From assembly GCA_030605085.1 (NCBI GenBank), contig JAUWBH010000073.1, positions 1 to 26,134 on the forward strand: 26,134 bases of DNA, written 5' to 3'. The notes beneath the pieces were generated by a model. The model worked only from the letters and a program-made list of their open reading frames with translations. It was not told the DNA's origin and searched no databases. This DNA is from Promethearchaeota archaeon. Lineage in GTDB: Archaea > Asgardarchaeota > Lokiarchaeia > Sigynarchaeales > SOKP01. Positions 1 through 6,971 of this stretch are shown one piece after another. Every line of letters starts with the position of its first letter. The first letter of the stretch is position 1. A program made the translations under genes and the position numbers.

Positions 1-45
1 GAAAGCCCGTCCAGCGCAGTTCTGGATGACGCCCTTTCGGAGTAG
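1..45 (+). pseudogene. C-terminal end of a TnpB-type gene, cut by the window edge
   Basis: The first 14 codons, read from base 1 and ending with TAG at 43-45, give a tail ending in SAVLDDALSE. A closely similar tail (SGAVLGDALSE) ends the fragment at 23316-23435, where it is preceded by LNINILRSS, which resembles the NINILR helix after the RuvC-III motif of TnpB proteins. The part of the gene before base 1 is not visible, so this may be the end of an intact tnpB or another relic. The TnpB assignment rests on the second copy and on the downstream element end. Confidence 0.55.
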
Positions 46-179
46 AAAAGCATTCCCAAATTCCGCAACGGATGATGGGATAGAGGCGTTCGGACTAATG
101 CCGCAAATAATTCAACAAAACATCGTTGATAATATTATTTGAAATAATTTGAATACCATTTTATTCATTTTAATAGTCT
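1..179 (+). repeat. IS200/IS605-type right end with omega-RNA-like sequence, copy 1
   Basis: This stretch is near-identical to 23391-23568, with scattered substitutions and small indels. Similarity stops abruptly after TTAATAGTCT in both copies. Near the stop is a perfect 6-bp hairpin, TGAATA-CCATTT-TATTCA at 150-167, 12 nt from the boundary, as expected for the subterminal hairpin of an IS200/IS605 right end. A second possible hairpin is GGCGTT/AATGCC around 86-103. Overlap with a tnpB 3' end and a length near 180 nt fit an omega-RNA, whose guide would begin at base 180. No expression evidence is available. Confidence 0.6.
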
Positions 180-203
180 ACCTATCTGTGAGGAAGAAAT
201 TAT

Positions 204-782
204 ATGGTTAAATTATCTGATGAAGCAAGAAAGTTAATAGAAAAGTATCAGAAAACTGAAAAACAAAAAGAATTTCAGTTTGATTTTTTTGTGGATCAAT
301 CAAAATATGAAAAATGGGAAGATGTAGTAATTGGGACGGAAGGTTTCGGAGAAAGAACGTTTGAGGTAAAGAGAGAGGATATTGACGCCTATGTAGAATG
401 CACCATGGAAGAGAACCAGGTTTTTAAGGACGAAGAATTCGCAAAAAAAACTCATTGGGATGGATTAATCGCACCTCCTATGTTCATAACACCTGTAGTT
501 TTTTGGATTGCAGGAACTGGTTCTGGAAGTTGGATAAGAACGCCCGGAGCAATAAATCCTGGTCAAAAGATAGAATTCTATGAACCTATTCGAGTTGGAG
601 ATGTAATAAAAATTAGATCGGAAGCATATGATAAATATATAAAAAGAGGAAAACGATACCTTACATATTATTCGGAACTTACAAATCAAAGAGGAGAACT
701 TGTCGCTAAATGGTGGGGGACATTAATACTCCCATTTTCTAAAGGTGAAGAGGAACATAAAATAGAAGGAGCTAAAAAATAA
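204..782 (+). CDS. MaoC-like acyl-CoA dehydratase, N-terminal (FAS1-like) type
   Basis: A 192-residue protein of the hot-dog fold, resembling the N-terminal half (MaoC_dehydrat_N) of double-hot-dog (R)-hydratases. Recognisable parts are the segment around residues 60-75 and the HWDGLIAPPMF stretch near residue 85, which corresponds to the central hot-dog helix region. It lacks the full hydratase-2 motif D-x-N-P-x-H, which the next gene carries. It ends 28 nt before that gene on the same strand, so the two probably form a heteromeric enoyl-CoA hydratase like split HadAB-type enzymes. ATG start with a weak GAGGAAG ribosome site upstream. The substrate cannot be told from sequence. Confidence 0.8.
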   Translation: MVKLSDEARKLIEKYQKTEKQKEFQFDFFVDQSKYEKWEDVVIGTEGFGERTFEVKREDIDAYVECTMEENQVFKDEEFAKKTHWDGLIAPPMFITPVVFWIAGTGSGSWIRTPGAINPGQKIEFYEPIRVGDVIKIRSEAYDKYIKRGKRYLTYYSELTNQRGELVAKWWGTLILPFSKGEEEHKIEGAKK

Positions 783-810
783 CAGTATATAAAATGAGAG
801 TGATGAAGTA

Positions 811-1248
811 TTGTCTGAAAAATTAAAATTTGAGGAAGTAGAATTGGATTACGAATTACCTTACCTAAAAAAGGAAATTTCACAAGAATTCATTTCAATG
901 TTTGGTTGTGGTTCCCTTGATTTCAATCCAATTCATATGGATCCAATTTGGGCAAAAAAGGTTAATCTTTTCGGTTTTGGCAAGACGATTGGTCATGGTC
1001 AATTAACTATAGCTCTTTTAACACAAGTAATTACCAATTGGTGCTATGCTGAAGGAGGTAAACTTAAGTCAATTGATATTAAACTTCTCTGGCCACTTTT
1101 CCCTGGAGATAATGTAACATGTGGTGGAAAAATAGTCGCAAAATATCCGAGAAAAAAAGAAATGAGTTTCGTGGACTTAGAATTATATGCAGATAACCAA
1201 AAAAACAAAAGAGTAGCTGTAGGTAAAGCTCAAGTATACTTATCCTAA
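811..1248 (+). CDS. MaoC-family (R)-specific enoyl-CoA hydratase, catalytic partner
   Basis: A 145-residue single hot-dog protein with a complete hydratase-2 motif: LDFNPIHMDPIWAKK at residues 36-50, with the expected catalytic Asp37 and His42, and the GHG turn at 61-63. The family hydrates trans-2-enoyl-CoA to (R)-3-hydroxyacyl-CoA or catalyses the reverse. The start is TTG, chosen because AGTGATGA lies just upstream; no in-frame ATG precedes the conserved N-terminus. It is co-directional with the hydratase-like gene at 204-782 and probably its partner subunit. Its last codons (about 1199-1248) are duplicated at about 3279-3330. Confidence 0.85.
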   Translation: MSEKLKFEEVELDYELPYLKKEISQEFISMFGCGSLDFNPIHMDPIWAKKVNLFGFGKTIGHGQLTIALLTQVITNWCYAEGGKLKSIDIKLLWPLFPGDNVTCGGKIVAKYPRKKEMSFVDLELYADNQKNKRVAVGKAQVYLS

Positions 1249-1264
1249 ATAACGATGTTAAACG
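1199..1264 (+). repeat. Direct repeat, copy 1: MaoC 3' end plus amylase tail
   Basis: Bases 1206-1264 match 3287-3345 without gaps at 54 of 59 positions. The repeat covers the last codons of the MaoC gene and its stop, then a stretch that on the minus strand encodes the end of an amylase (RLTS followed by read-through). In the second copy the same stretch is the true C-terminus of the GH13 gene. Similarity appears to run weakly on to about 1280 (TTGGTATCAA versus TTGATATCAA). Confidence 0.85.
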
Positions 1265-1393
1265 GCAATTGGTATCAATATTTTAGGACGAATAGAGGTT
1301 ATCGGTCGTAATCTTTTTCCTTCACTAGCGGTTAGTATTCAGGGGATGTTTAAGTAGAATTAAAAAAATATTGAATTTTCCAGAATTTCTTCT

Positions 1394-1532
1394 TTATTTC
1401 GAAAATATGACCGAAATCCATGCGTTCCATGGATTTAATTCTATATAAAGACCATATCTTTCAAGATTTTCTCCTTGATATATATAATTTTTCTGATTTA
1501 ATAGGTCAATATTAGAATTATTCATAAATTTA
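1394..1532 (-). pseudogene. Relic of a GH13 amylase C-terminus
   Basis: On the minus strand an open stretch of about 46 codons ends at TAA 1394-1396. It contains NIDLLNQ, YQGENLERYGLYIELNPW and then WISVIFSK. The intact GH13 protein at 3331-4818 has TDLLTQ, YKGDDLNTYGLYIELSPW and HIFDIK at the same place, so this is the last beta-domain strand region of a related but distinct amylase. Nothing upstream of it resembles the catalytic barrel; the FAD oxidoreductase gene occupies that position. The surrounding gap (1249-1555) holds no other gene. Confidence 0.75.
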
Positions 1533-1555
1533 TATAATTACACTAATATTCTTAA

Positions 1556-3094
1556 TTACATTAATTCTTTAGGGTAATTTCTAGTTGTCATATGAATGTT
1601 CAATTTTTTTATTAGTTTGTATGGGGCAAGGGCATATTCTGATAAGCCTTTGACGGTAACAGGACCACCTTGTTCACTAAGAGTCTTCTGTAATAAATTA
1701 ATATCTAAATTTTTTGGAGTTACATTGTTTTTGATCGCTAGGGCGGCTGCCGTCCCTGCTGCTTGGCCTGTAGTCATGCAAGGTGCACAATACTTTAACC
1801 CTGCTATTGGTACGAGTTCAGCAGAAATTACTGTACCAGCAGCCATAAGATTATCAGTATTCTTTGAGATCAGGCAACGATATGGGATATCATATGGGAG
1901 TATATCGTAAGCAAATCTATGTTCTCCTTGTGGTCCAAAGACATCGGGTGGCATGTTGCTTACACCGATAGAGTCTTCGAAAACCCTTCCCTCACGCATA
2001 TCTTCCACATTTAATATATATTCGCCAAGTAATCGGTGTTGGCTTCCTTTTATAGGAGCAACTGGCGTTTTCTCAAGGTAGGAATTCTCAAAACCAGGTA
2101 GTTTTTCCTTGAATAGATTGTGCAAAGACCTTGTTTGTTTCCTCATTTCTATTTCAGCTTTCGTCATTTCTTCAACCATCCAAGGACTATGACCTCTTGG
2201 TATGTTATAAAAGGGAGCCATTACCCATATCCTTCCACCTTTATAAACATCTTGAACTTCTGAAAGAATAGCTGCTCCACCTTCGAAGTAAAGCTTTCCT
2301 TCTCTCTTTGCTTCTTTAATAAGCCTTCTACCGCCAAACATTGCACCCCATTCTTTGGGATTTTCTTTCCTAAATGCGTTAAACTTAGCAAGATCTACTC
2401 CTCCGATAAAGAAGGCATATCCAAAAGCTACATGACGGCCTTTATTTGGTCCTGCTGGAAATCCTTCTTCACCTATATGTTGCGCTCCAGATTTCCATAC
2501 TATATCTCCGTCTCCGGTGCAGTCTATAAAAACCTTCCCTAAAATTGCTTGTCTACCTTCTTTGCTTTCAATGATGATGCCTTTAAGTGAATTCCCTTCC
2601 CTTAAGGCTCCAACTGCAAAAGTGTGATAATACAGCTTAACACCAGCTTCTTCCATCATAATATCAAGAAGATACTTGTAGTACTCTCCATCAAATGTAA
2701 TCCCCCAATTCCCCCAATATCCTTCCTCTGTACGAAGTATACGTTCTGGTAAGTTTTTTTCCCCGAAAGCGTCGATTAAGCGTTTTCTAAACCTACCTTT
2801 CTCACCTTTTGGCATATCCTCAGGTGGCTTTACTGCTCCTTCCTTATCAAGACGATTAATGATCTCCATCATAATTCCTCCATGCAACTCAGTATCAACA
2901 AATGTAAACATTGGATTATAACACTTTGTCTGCATCCCACCTAAGGAACCAAACCTCTCCAGAAGAATTGTTTTGGCTCCATTTCGTGCAGCTGCTAAAG
3001 AAGCCCCTATGCCTGCTGGACCTCCCCCGACAACTATAACCTCAGCTTCATCAAGCACTTCAAATTCCTTTTGAGGTTCAATAATTTTACTCAT
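1556..3094 (-). CDS. FAD-dependent oxidoreductase (FAD_oxidored family)
   Basis: A 512-residue flavoprotein. The N-terminal Rossmann motif VIVVGGGPAGIGAS lies at about residues 19-32, followed by LLERFGSLGGM, typical of the PF12831-type FAD oxidoreductase family. A second nucleotide-contact segment, FIDCTGDGDIVWKSGA, occurs near residues 190-205, and the C-terminal helix with APCMTTGQAAGTAAALA is also typical. There is no signal peptide or membrane segment. I chose the second ATG (3094) because AGGTG lies 5-6 nt before it; an ATG 18 nt upstream would add six residues. The substrate is unknown. The gene stands alone between amylase-related sequences, suggesting it arrived as an insertion. Confidence 0.85.
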   Translation of the reverse strand: MSKIIEPQKEFEVLDEAEVIVVGGGPAGIGASLAAARNGAKTILLERFGSLGGMQTKCYNPMFTFVDTELHGGIMMEIINRLDKEGAVKPPEDMPKGEKGRFRKRLIDAFGEKNLPERILRTEEGYWGNWGITFDGEYYKYLLDIMMEEAGVKLYYHTFAVGALREGNSLKGIIIESKEGRQAILGKVFIDCTGDGDIVWKSGAQHIGEEGFPAGPNKGRHVAFGYAFFIGGVDLAKFNAFRKENPKEWGAMFGGRRLIKEAKREGKLYFEGGAAILSEVQDVYKGGRIWVMAPFYNIPRGHSPWMVEEMTKAEIEMRKQTRSLHNLFKEKLPGFENSYLEKTPVAPIKGSQHRLLGEYILNVEDMREGRVFEDSIGVSNMPPDVFGPQGEHRFAYDILPYDIPYRCLISKNTDNLMAAGTVISAELVPIAGLKYCAPCMTTGQAAGTAAALAIKNNVTPKNLDINLLQKTLSEQGGPVTVKGLSEYALAPYKLIKKLNIHMTTRNYPKELM

Positions 3095-3278
3095 CCAAAC
3101 ACCTTCATTCATACATTTACATGCAAATAGATTAATTTAATACCTCAAAATCTTAATCAAATTTATAAATATTGATTAGTCTAAGATTTGAGCTATTAAT
3201 TAAATTTCGACAATCAAATTATTAAAGCTTTTCTATTATGTTTTTTTTAAATAAAGGGAAGAAGGCTTATATATACCC

Positions 3279-3345
3279 AAAAAAAACAAAAGAGTAGCTA
3301 TAGGTAAAGCTCAAATATATTTACCCTAAATCACGATGTTAAACG
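3279..3345 (+). repeat. Direct repeat, copy 2: MaoC 3' relic overlapping the amylase end
   Basis: Plus-strand reading gives KNKRVAIGKAQIYLP then a stop, against KNKRVAVGKAQVYLS at the end of the intact MaoC gene at 811-1248. This MaoC relic has no upstream coding sequence. Bases 3331-3345 are also the last codons of the minus-strand GH13 gene, so the repeat spans a convergent gene junction. Confidence 0.85.
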
Positions 3346-4818
3346 CTTGATATCAAATATATGTCCGCTCCATGGAGATAACTCAATGTAGAGCCCATAA
3401 GTATTAAGATCATCGCCTTTATATTTATAGACTTCTTGAGTAAGTAAATCCGTGAAGATCCACTCATTAGTCCCGAAATCTATTCCATCAATTCGAACAT
3501 GCCCTTGAGCCGGGTCTTGACTAAAATTAACCACAGTAAGTTGACGGCGTTCGTTAGTCCACCATTGGTATGAAATTATACTTGATTTATCACCGGTAAT
3601 AGGTTCAACTCCGCACAGAGACCATGTACCGTTGGAAAACTCTTTTCCTGGGATAGCTATCAATAATCGTTTATAAAAATCCATAAGATTTGAATTATCT
3701 TCTTCGATTATTCTTCTACCTAATTGTACAGGTAGTTTTATTTTATATCCACGCATCTGTCCTTCGTGAATTAATCTTGCTCCTGGTAATGTTAATGCGA
3801 TAATAGCAGCCGTACGGGATTTTTCTTTTCCAAATACTTCTAACGCTCTTTTTTCGTCATGGTTTTCTATAAATCTGACAAGTTTTCGTTGGTAATCCCA
3901 TTCTGCTTGGAGATGTGTTCGAATTGCTTGAGCATTATCATGAATCATACGATCATATAATGTTTTATCGTAACAAAAATCGAAACCTTCTTGTTGGAGT
4001 TCCCATTCCATATTCCAATATACTTCTGCCAAGAATTTAAAATTCGAAAATTTTTCTCGGACAGCTTGAATTACTTCTACCCAAAATTCTTTCTCTGGAA
4101 TTGTCCCTGCTCTCTCGCCCCAAGTTTGAGAAAAAACACGGTTAGTCATAAGCATAGCCATATCACAACGAACACCGTCACATTGTTCAGCAATATTTAA
4201 CAATGTATTTATAGCCTTTTGACGCGCCTCGGAAGAAAACGCATTGATTTGAGCAGAATCAGTCCAGCTTGGGAAATATGGGTCTTTACCGTTCGCATAA
4301 ATTTGCCCTCCTACGGAAAAAAAATCGTTGGGACGAGTCATTAGTTCTTCTAAGGTTCCTTTAATGAATAGATCAGACTTTTCTAAGGTCCAAAGATGAT
4401 CGACAGCAACATGGTTAGGGACATAATCTAATAACAAAAGAGAACCTCGATTAGCTAATTTCTTACGAAAGACAACTAAGCCTTCTTTGCCACCAAGGTG
4501 AGAATCCACATGATAATAATGGACGGCGTATGGAGAGCCAACAACATCATCCGTGCTAAAATATCTCAAAGCTTTGCGATATTCTTCTTGTAAATCGGGA
4601 TGTTGAATTGCGATATCTCTACCTTGCGGACTCCGTTCCCATACCCCCATAAGCCAAATAGCATTAAATTGACTAAGTTCCTGTTCGAAAATTTCTTCCG
4701 GAATATTCGTCAATGTAATTTCACGATTGTATATTTCTGATAAAGTGTGGAGCCAGGGCCAAGTGTTTATTTCGTATATTTTTGGATGATTTGGCCATGT
4801 TATCGATTCAATTTTCAA
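3331..4818 (-). CDS. Alpha-amylase family (GH13) glycoside hydrolase
   Basis: A 495-residue protein with all four conserved GH13 regions in order: LLLDYVPNH (Asp131, Asn135, His136), DGVRCDMAM (Arg217, nucleophile Asp219), FLAEVYW (acid/base Glu265) and FIENHDE (His320, Asp321). A C-terminal beta domain ends in GLYIELSPWSGHIFDI. There is no signal peptide, so it should act on cytoplasmic alpha-glucans or on an alpha-glucosyl donor. The N-terminus KIYEINTWPWL is typical of prokaryotic amylase-like proteins whose substrate is not established. It is monocistronic, and its 3' end overlaps a repeat that also carries a MaoC relic. Horizontal acquisition is possible but cannot be shown here. Confidence 0.9.
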   Translation of the reverse strand: MKIESITWPNHPKIYEINTWPWLHTLSEIYNREITLTNIPEEIFEQELSQFNAIWLMGVWERSPQGRDIAIQHPDLQEEYRKALRYFSTDDVVGSPYAVHYYHVDSHLGGKEGLVVFRKKLANRGSLLLLDYVPNHVAVDHLWTLEKSDLFIKGTLEELMTRPNDFFSVGGQIYANGKDPYFPSWTDSAQINAFSSEARQKAINTLLNIAEQCDGVRCDMAMLMTNRVFSQTWGERAGTIPEKEFWVEVIQAVREKFSNFKFLAEVYWNMEWELQQEGFDFCYDKTLYDRMIHDNAQAIRTHLQAEWDYQRKLVRFIENHDEKRALEVFGKEKSRTAAIIALTLPGARLIHEGQMRGYKIKLPVQLGRRIIEEDNSNLMDFYKRLLIAIPGKEFSNGTWSLCGVEPITGDKSSIISYQWWTNERRQLTVVNFSQDPAQGHVRIDGIDFGTNEWIFTDLLTQEVYKYKGDDLNTYGLYIELSPWSGHIFDIKRLTS

Positions 4819-4896
4819 TTTAATATACCCAAATAATAATCAATTTTTTCTTAATTAATTATTAATTAAATAAATTTATCAACTATTTATTTTAAA

Positions 4897-5055
4897 CTAT
4901 TTAACTTGAAATCTTATATTAGTTTTCTCCTGTATAGGGAATTTTAAAAATTCCATTTAAAAAAAATCTGTATAACTAGGTGAATCTTGAGATATGTAAT
5001 GTAAAATATATTTAAGGTCCTTTTTGGCGGATTCAGACCATTCTATTTCAACCAT
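4897..5055 (-). pseudogene. Broken RelE/ParE-type toxin gene
   Basis: The frame starts with ATG at 5053-5055, overlapping the end of the antitoxin gene by 13 nt. It reads VEIEWSESAKKDLKYILHYI, a typical RelE/ParE N-terminus (first strand and helix), then stops at TAA 4957-4959 after 32 residues. The same frame continues with MEFLKFPIQEKT to a second stop at 4897, resembling the KFP segment of ParE after a missing block of helix. A normal toxin has about 90-95 residues, so this one is truncated and probably internally deleted. Confidence 0.7.
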
Positions 5056-5237
5056 TTTTCTGCCAATTTTTTGACTTGTTCATGAGAATACGTTCTACCT
5101 TGAGCGATATCTTCTTTAGCTTTTAGGAGCTTTTGTTTGACATAAAGATGATATATTATATCATCTAATGTTACATCATCAGGGAGTTCTTCAATGAGCG
5201 AAATGACTTCCTTTTTTATAGAATTAGTTGTTGTCAT
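5043..5237 (-). CDS. Small antitoxin of a RelE/ParE-type toxin-antitoxin pair
   Basis: A 64-residue protein beginning MTTTNSIKKEVISLIEELPD and containing DVTLDDIIYHLYVKQKL, then GRTYSHEQVKKLAEKWL. This is the layout of short antitoxins found upstream of RelE/ParE toxins: a DNA-binding N-terminal part and a C-terminal helix for toxin binding. The toxin frame overlaps its 3' end but is broken, so the antitoxin may persist as a solo regulator or anti-addiction remnant. The frame is intact and starts at ATG. Confidence 0.75.
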   Translation of the reverse strand: MTTTNSIKKEVISLIEELPDDVTLDDIIYHLYVKQKLLKAKEDIAQGRTYSHEQVKKLAEKWLK

Positions 5238-5409
5238 GTTAAATCAATAATTAAATAGTAAATTAGATTTATAAAATTATTTTTAAATAATCTTAAAATA
5301 CTCAATCATTTTTTATCCATTGGCTTTATTCTATACATGTCAATGTCAAAACCAGGTCCAAATTATTAGTTTATTAAAAAACTTATCATAGTTTTAACTT
5401 TTGTTCTAA

Positions 5410-5717
5410 TCATCTTAAAATTTCGTTATACAATTTTTCGATAAATCCGTTAAAATCGCCCTTAGTAAATTTAACATTTAAATCGGCATTAATAAGTTTG
5501 GAATATTTTCTTCACTTTTGTAGACCGGAACTATTTTTATCCTTTCTTTTTTCCTAATTTGATAGGCTGCTTGCCATTCACCTTTTATAGCCTCAGAGAT
5601 CATAGAATTTTCGGAACAAAAAAGGAGAAAGACATTGCTTTTTTCAAGAGTCTTTTCCATAAACTCTATTGTGTTTTCTTTTTTCCCTAGATAAATTCCA
5701 ACAAGGAATATTCTTTT
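5410..5717 (-). pseudogene. TIR-domain gene fragment with a frameshift
   Basis: The open frame begins right after a stop and reads RIFLVGIYLG, then LEKSNVFLLFCSENSMISEA, KGEWQAAY and IKIVPVY, which is the second half of a TIR domain (SKNS-like motif and IIPV strand). It runs to IPNLLMPI and a stop near 5478. One extra T there would restore the frame into LNVKFTKGDFNGFIEKLYN and EILR, the expected end of the domain. The first 40 or so residues of a TIR domain are missing; the fragment abuts the end of the MaoC gene at 5740. This is a dead remnant, perhaps of a defence or signalling gene. Confidence 0.7.
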
Positions 5718-5739
5718 TTACATAAGAAATTTAAATTGT

Positions 5740-6168
5740 TTAAATCTCAACTTGGAATGGAATACCTACAACTTTACCTTCAAGAACCTTATCGCCCTTC
5801 TCGTTAAAACATTCCATTGAGAATGCAACTCTACCATTCTCGCGATCAACTTCAGTAACTACCCCTATAGTATGAATAGTTTCTCCAAAATAAACTGGTT
5901 TTAAGAATTTGAACTCCATTGTTTCGGCGAGATATCCTGGACCGGGAAAAATGTCGCCACCAAAATGGCAGATCATTCCTCCAACGAGCATTCCGTGAAC
6001 AATAGGTCGTTTGAATCGAGTATTTTTAATGAAAGGGCCATCAAAATGGTATGGATTATGATCTCTGATTAAATTTGCCATGTTTTCAGTTTCTTCCTTA
6101 GTAAATGTGTGAGAGAATTCTCGTTGCATGCCAACTTTAAATTCATCAATAGTTCGACCTATTTTCAT
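5740..6168 (-). CDS. MaoC-family (R)-specific enoyl-CoA hydratase
   Basis: A complete 142-residue single hot-dog protein. The hydratase-2 motif RDHNPYHFD (Asp36, His41) and the following VHGML (His58) are present, so it should be catalytically competent. The closing strands FLKPVYFGETI and VEVDRENG-like turns fit PhaJ/MaoC proteins. It differs clearly from the hydratase at 811-1248, so they are not recent duplicates. It is transcribed away from the coiled-coil gene at 6304, with 135 bp of AT-rich sequence between. Role: reversible hydration of an enoyl-CoA; the chain-length preference cannot be told. Confidence 0.85.
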   Translation of the reverse strand: MKIGRTIDEFKVGMQREFSHTFTKEETENMANLIRDHNPYHFDGPFIKNTRFKRPIVHGMLVGGMICHFGGDIFPGPGYLAETMEFKFLKPVYFGETIHTIGVVTEVDRENGRVAFSMECFNEKGDKVLEGKVVGIPFQVEI

Positions 6169-6303
6169 ATCTTAACCTTATATATACAAATGTAAACTAA
6201 TGAATAAAGAATGATAAACAAATAAAATTAAATATACCTTATAGTTATATTAATACTAAAGAAAAATTAATACTAAAGAAAAATTTTAAGAAGTTCGTTA
6301 AAA
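6169..6303. promoter_or_regulatory. Divergent intergenic region with a 17-bp tandem repeat
   Basis: This AT-rich gap separates two divergent genes and must hold both promoters. It contains GTATATATAAGG-like and TATATTTAAT-like boxes on the minus strand. TTAATACTAAAGAAAAA occurs twice, perfectly and back to back, at 6250-6266 and 6267-6283, ending 20 nt before the ATG of the coiled-coil gene. The repeat could be an operator or simple slippage. Confidence 0.4.
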
Positions 6304-6900
6304 ATGTCAGAATCAGAAAAGGAAGCCTTGAGAAAACTAATCATGTTAATCTCGGACCTGCGTGCTAAAGACGAGAAAAGATACGCAGCTCATGTGAATT
6401 TTATGAACGAAACCATAAAAATGATAAAAGCCATTGAGTCGCAAATGAATAAGCATTGGAGTACGGTGTTAGATTCTTTAAGTAAGTTAAATAAAAATAT
6501 AAACGCTAATTTAGAGTCGTTACTTTCGGGAATTAATCCTCAAGGATTAAAAGAAACATCTCAATCGTTGAACGAAATTATGAGCACATTGAACAGAAAT
6601 GTATCAGCACTCAATTTAGAAAAAATCGTTTCAGAACTAAAAATATTACAATCTGGTACCTATCAAGTTGCAGCTATCGCACCAGCCGCTGCACAACAGC
6701 AAACAGGACCAGAACAGATAACCGTAGGCGCTGGTTTAAAACCTTCTGGTCTAAAGGCTCCTGGCGGGGTAGTAACAACCTTGAGCACACCAACTTCAGA
6801 AGGAGAAGGTGAATGGGTTGATCCACACGAAGCTGCGAAGAAGAAAAAAGAGAAGGACGACGAACCACATCTGCTTAAGCCTTCAGATCTGTGGAAATAA
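6304..6900 (+). CDS. Coiled-coil protein of unknown function with C-terminal PSDLWK tail
   Basis: A 198-residue soluble protein. Residues 1-110 are predicted helical with heptad-like spacing (SDLRAKDEKRYAAHVNF, SLSKLNKNINANLESL, LNEIMSTLNRNVSALNLEKI). Residues 115-165 form a flexible Ala/Gln/Gly/Pro-rich linker. The last 30 residues are charged (WVDPHEAAKKKKEK) and end in LKPSDLWK. No catalytic motif is seen. A copy of its last codons, LPSDLWK plus stop, lies at 8046-8067. A scaffold or filament-associated role is possible, but I do not recognise the family. Confidence 0.7.
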   Translation: MSESEKEALRKLIMLISDLRAKDEKRYAAHVNFMNETIKMIKAIESQMNKHWSTVLDSLSKLNKNINANLESLLSGINPQGLKETSQSLNEIMSTLNRNVSALNLEKIVSELKILQSGTYQVAAIAPAAAQQQTGPEQITVGAGLKPSGLKAPGGVVTTLSTPTSEGEGEWVDPHEAAKKKKEKDDEPHLLKPSDLWK

Positions 6901-6971
6901 TTAATTTCCTCATTCTTTTTCTATTTTTGAGCGTTTTACTGAGAGATTATTCAACTAAAAAAATAAACTAC

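Noticed and set aside
86..103. tRNA-like hairpin GGCGTT-CGGACT-AATGCC
   Set aside because: No acceptor stem, T-arm consensus or CCA is present nearby; it is better explained as part of the omega-RNA-like fold.
1255..1400. Possible long hairpin or structured RNA after the MaoC stop
   Set aside because: ATCCATGCGTTCCATGGAT near 1417-1435 forms a local palindrome, but it lies inside the amylase relic and needs no other explanation.
5306..5365. Minus-strand stretch encoding FGPGFDIDMYRIKPMDKK with stops on both sides
   Set aside because: It looks like a protein tail, but 18 codons with no recognisable family is too little to call a relic.
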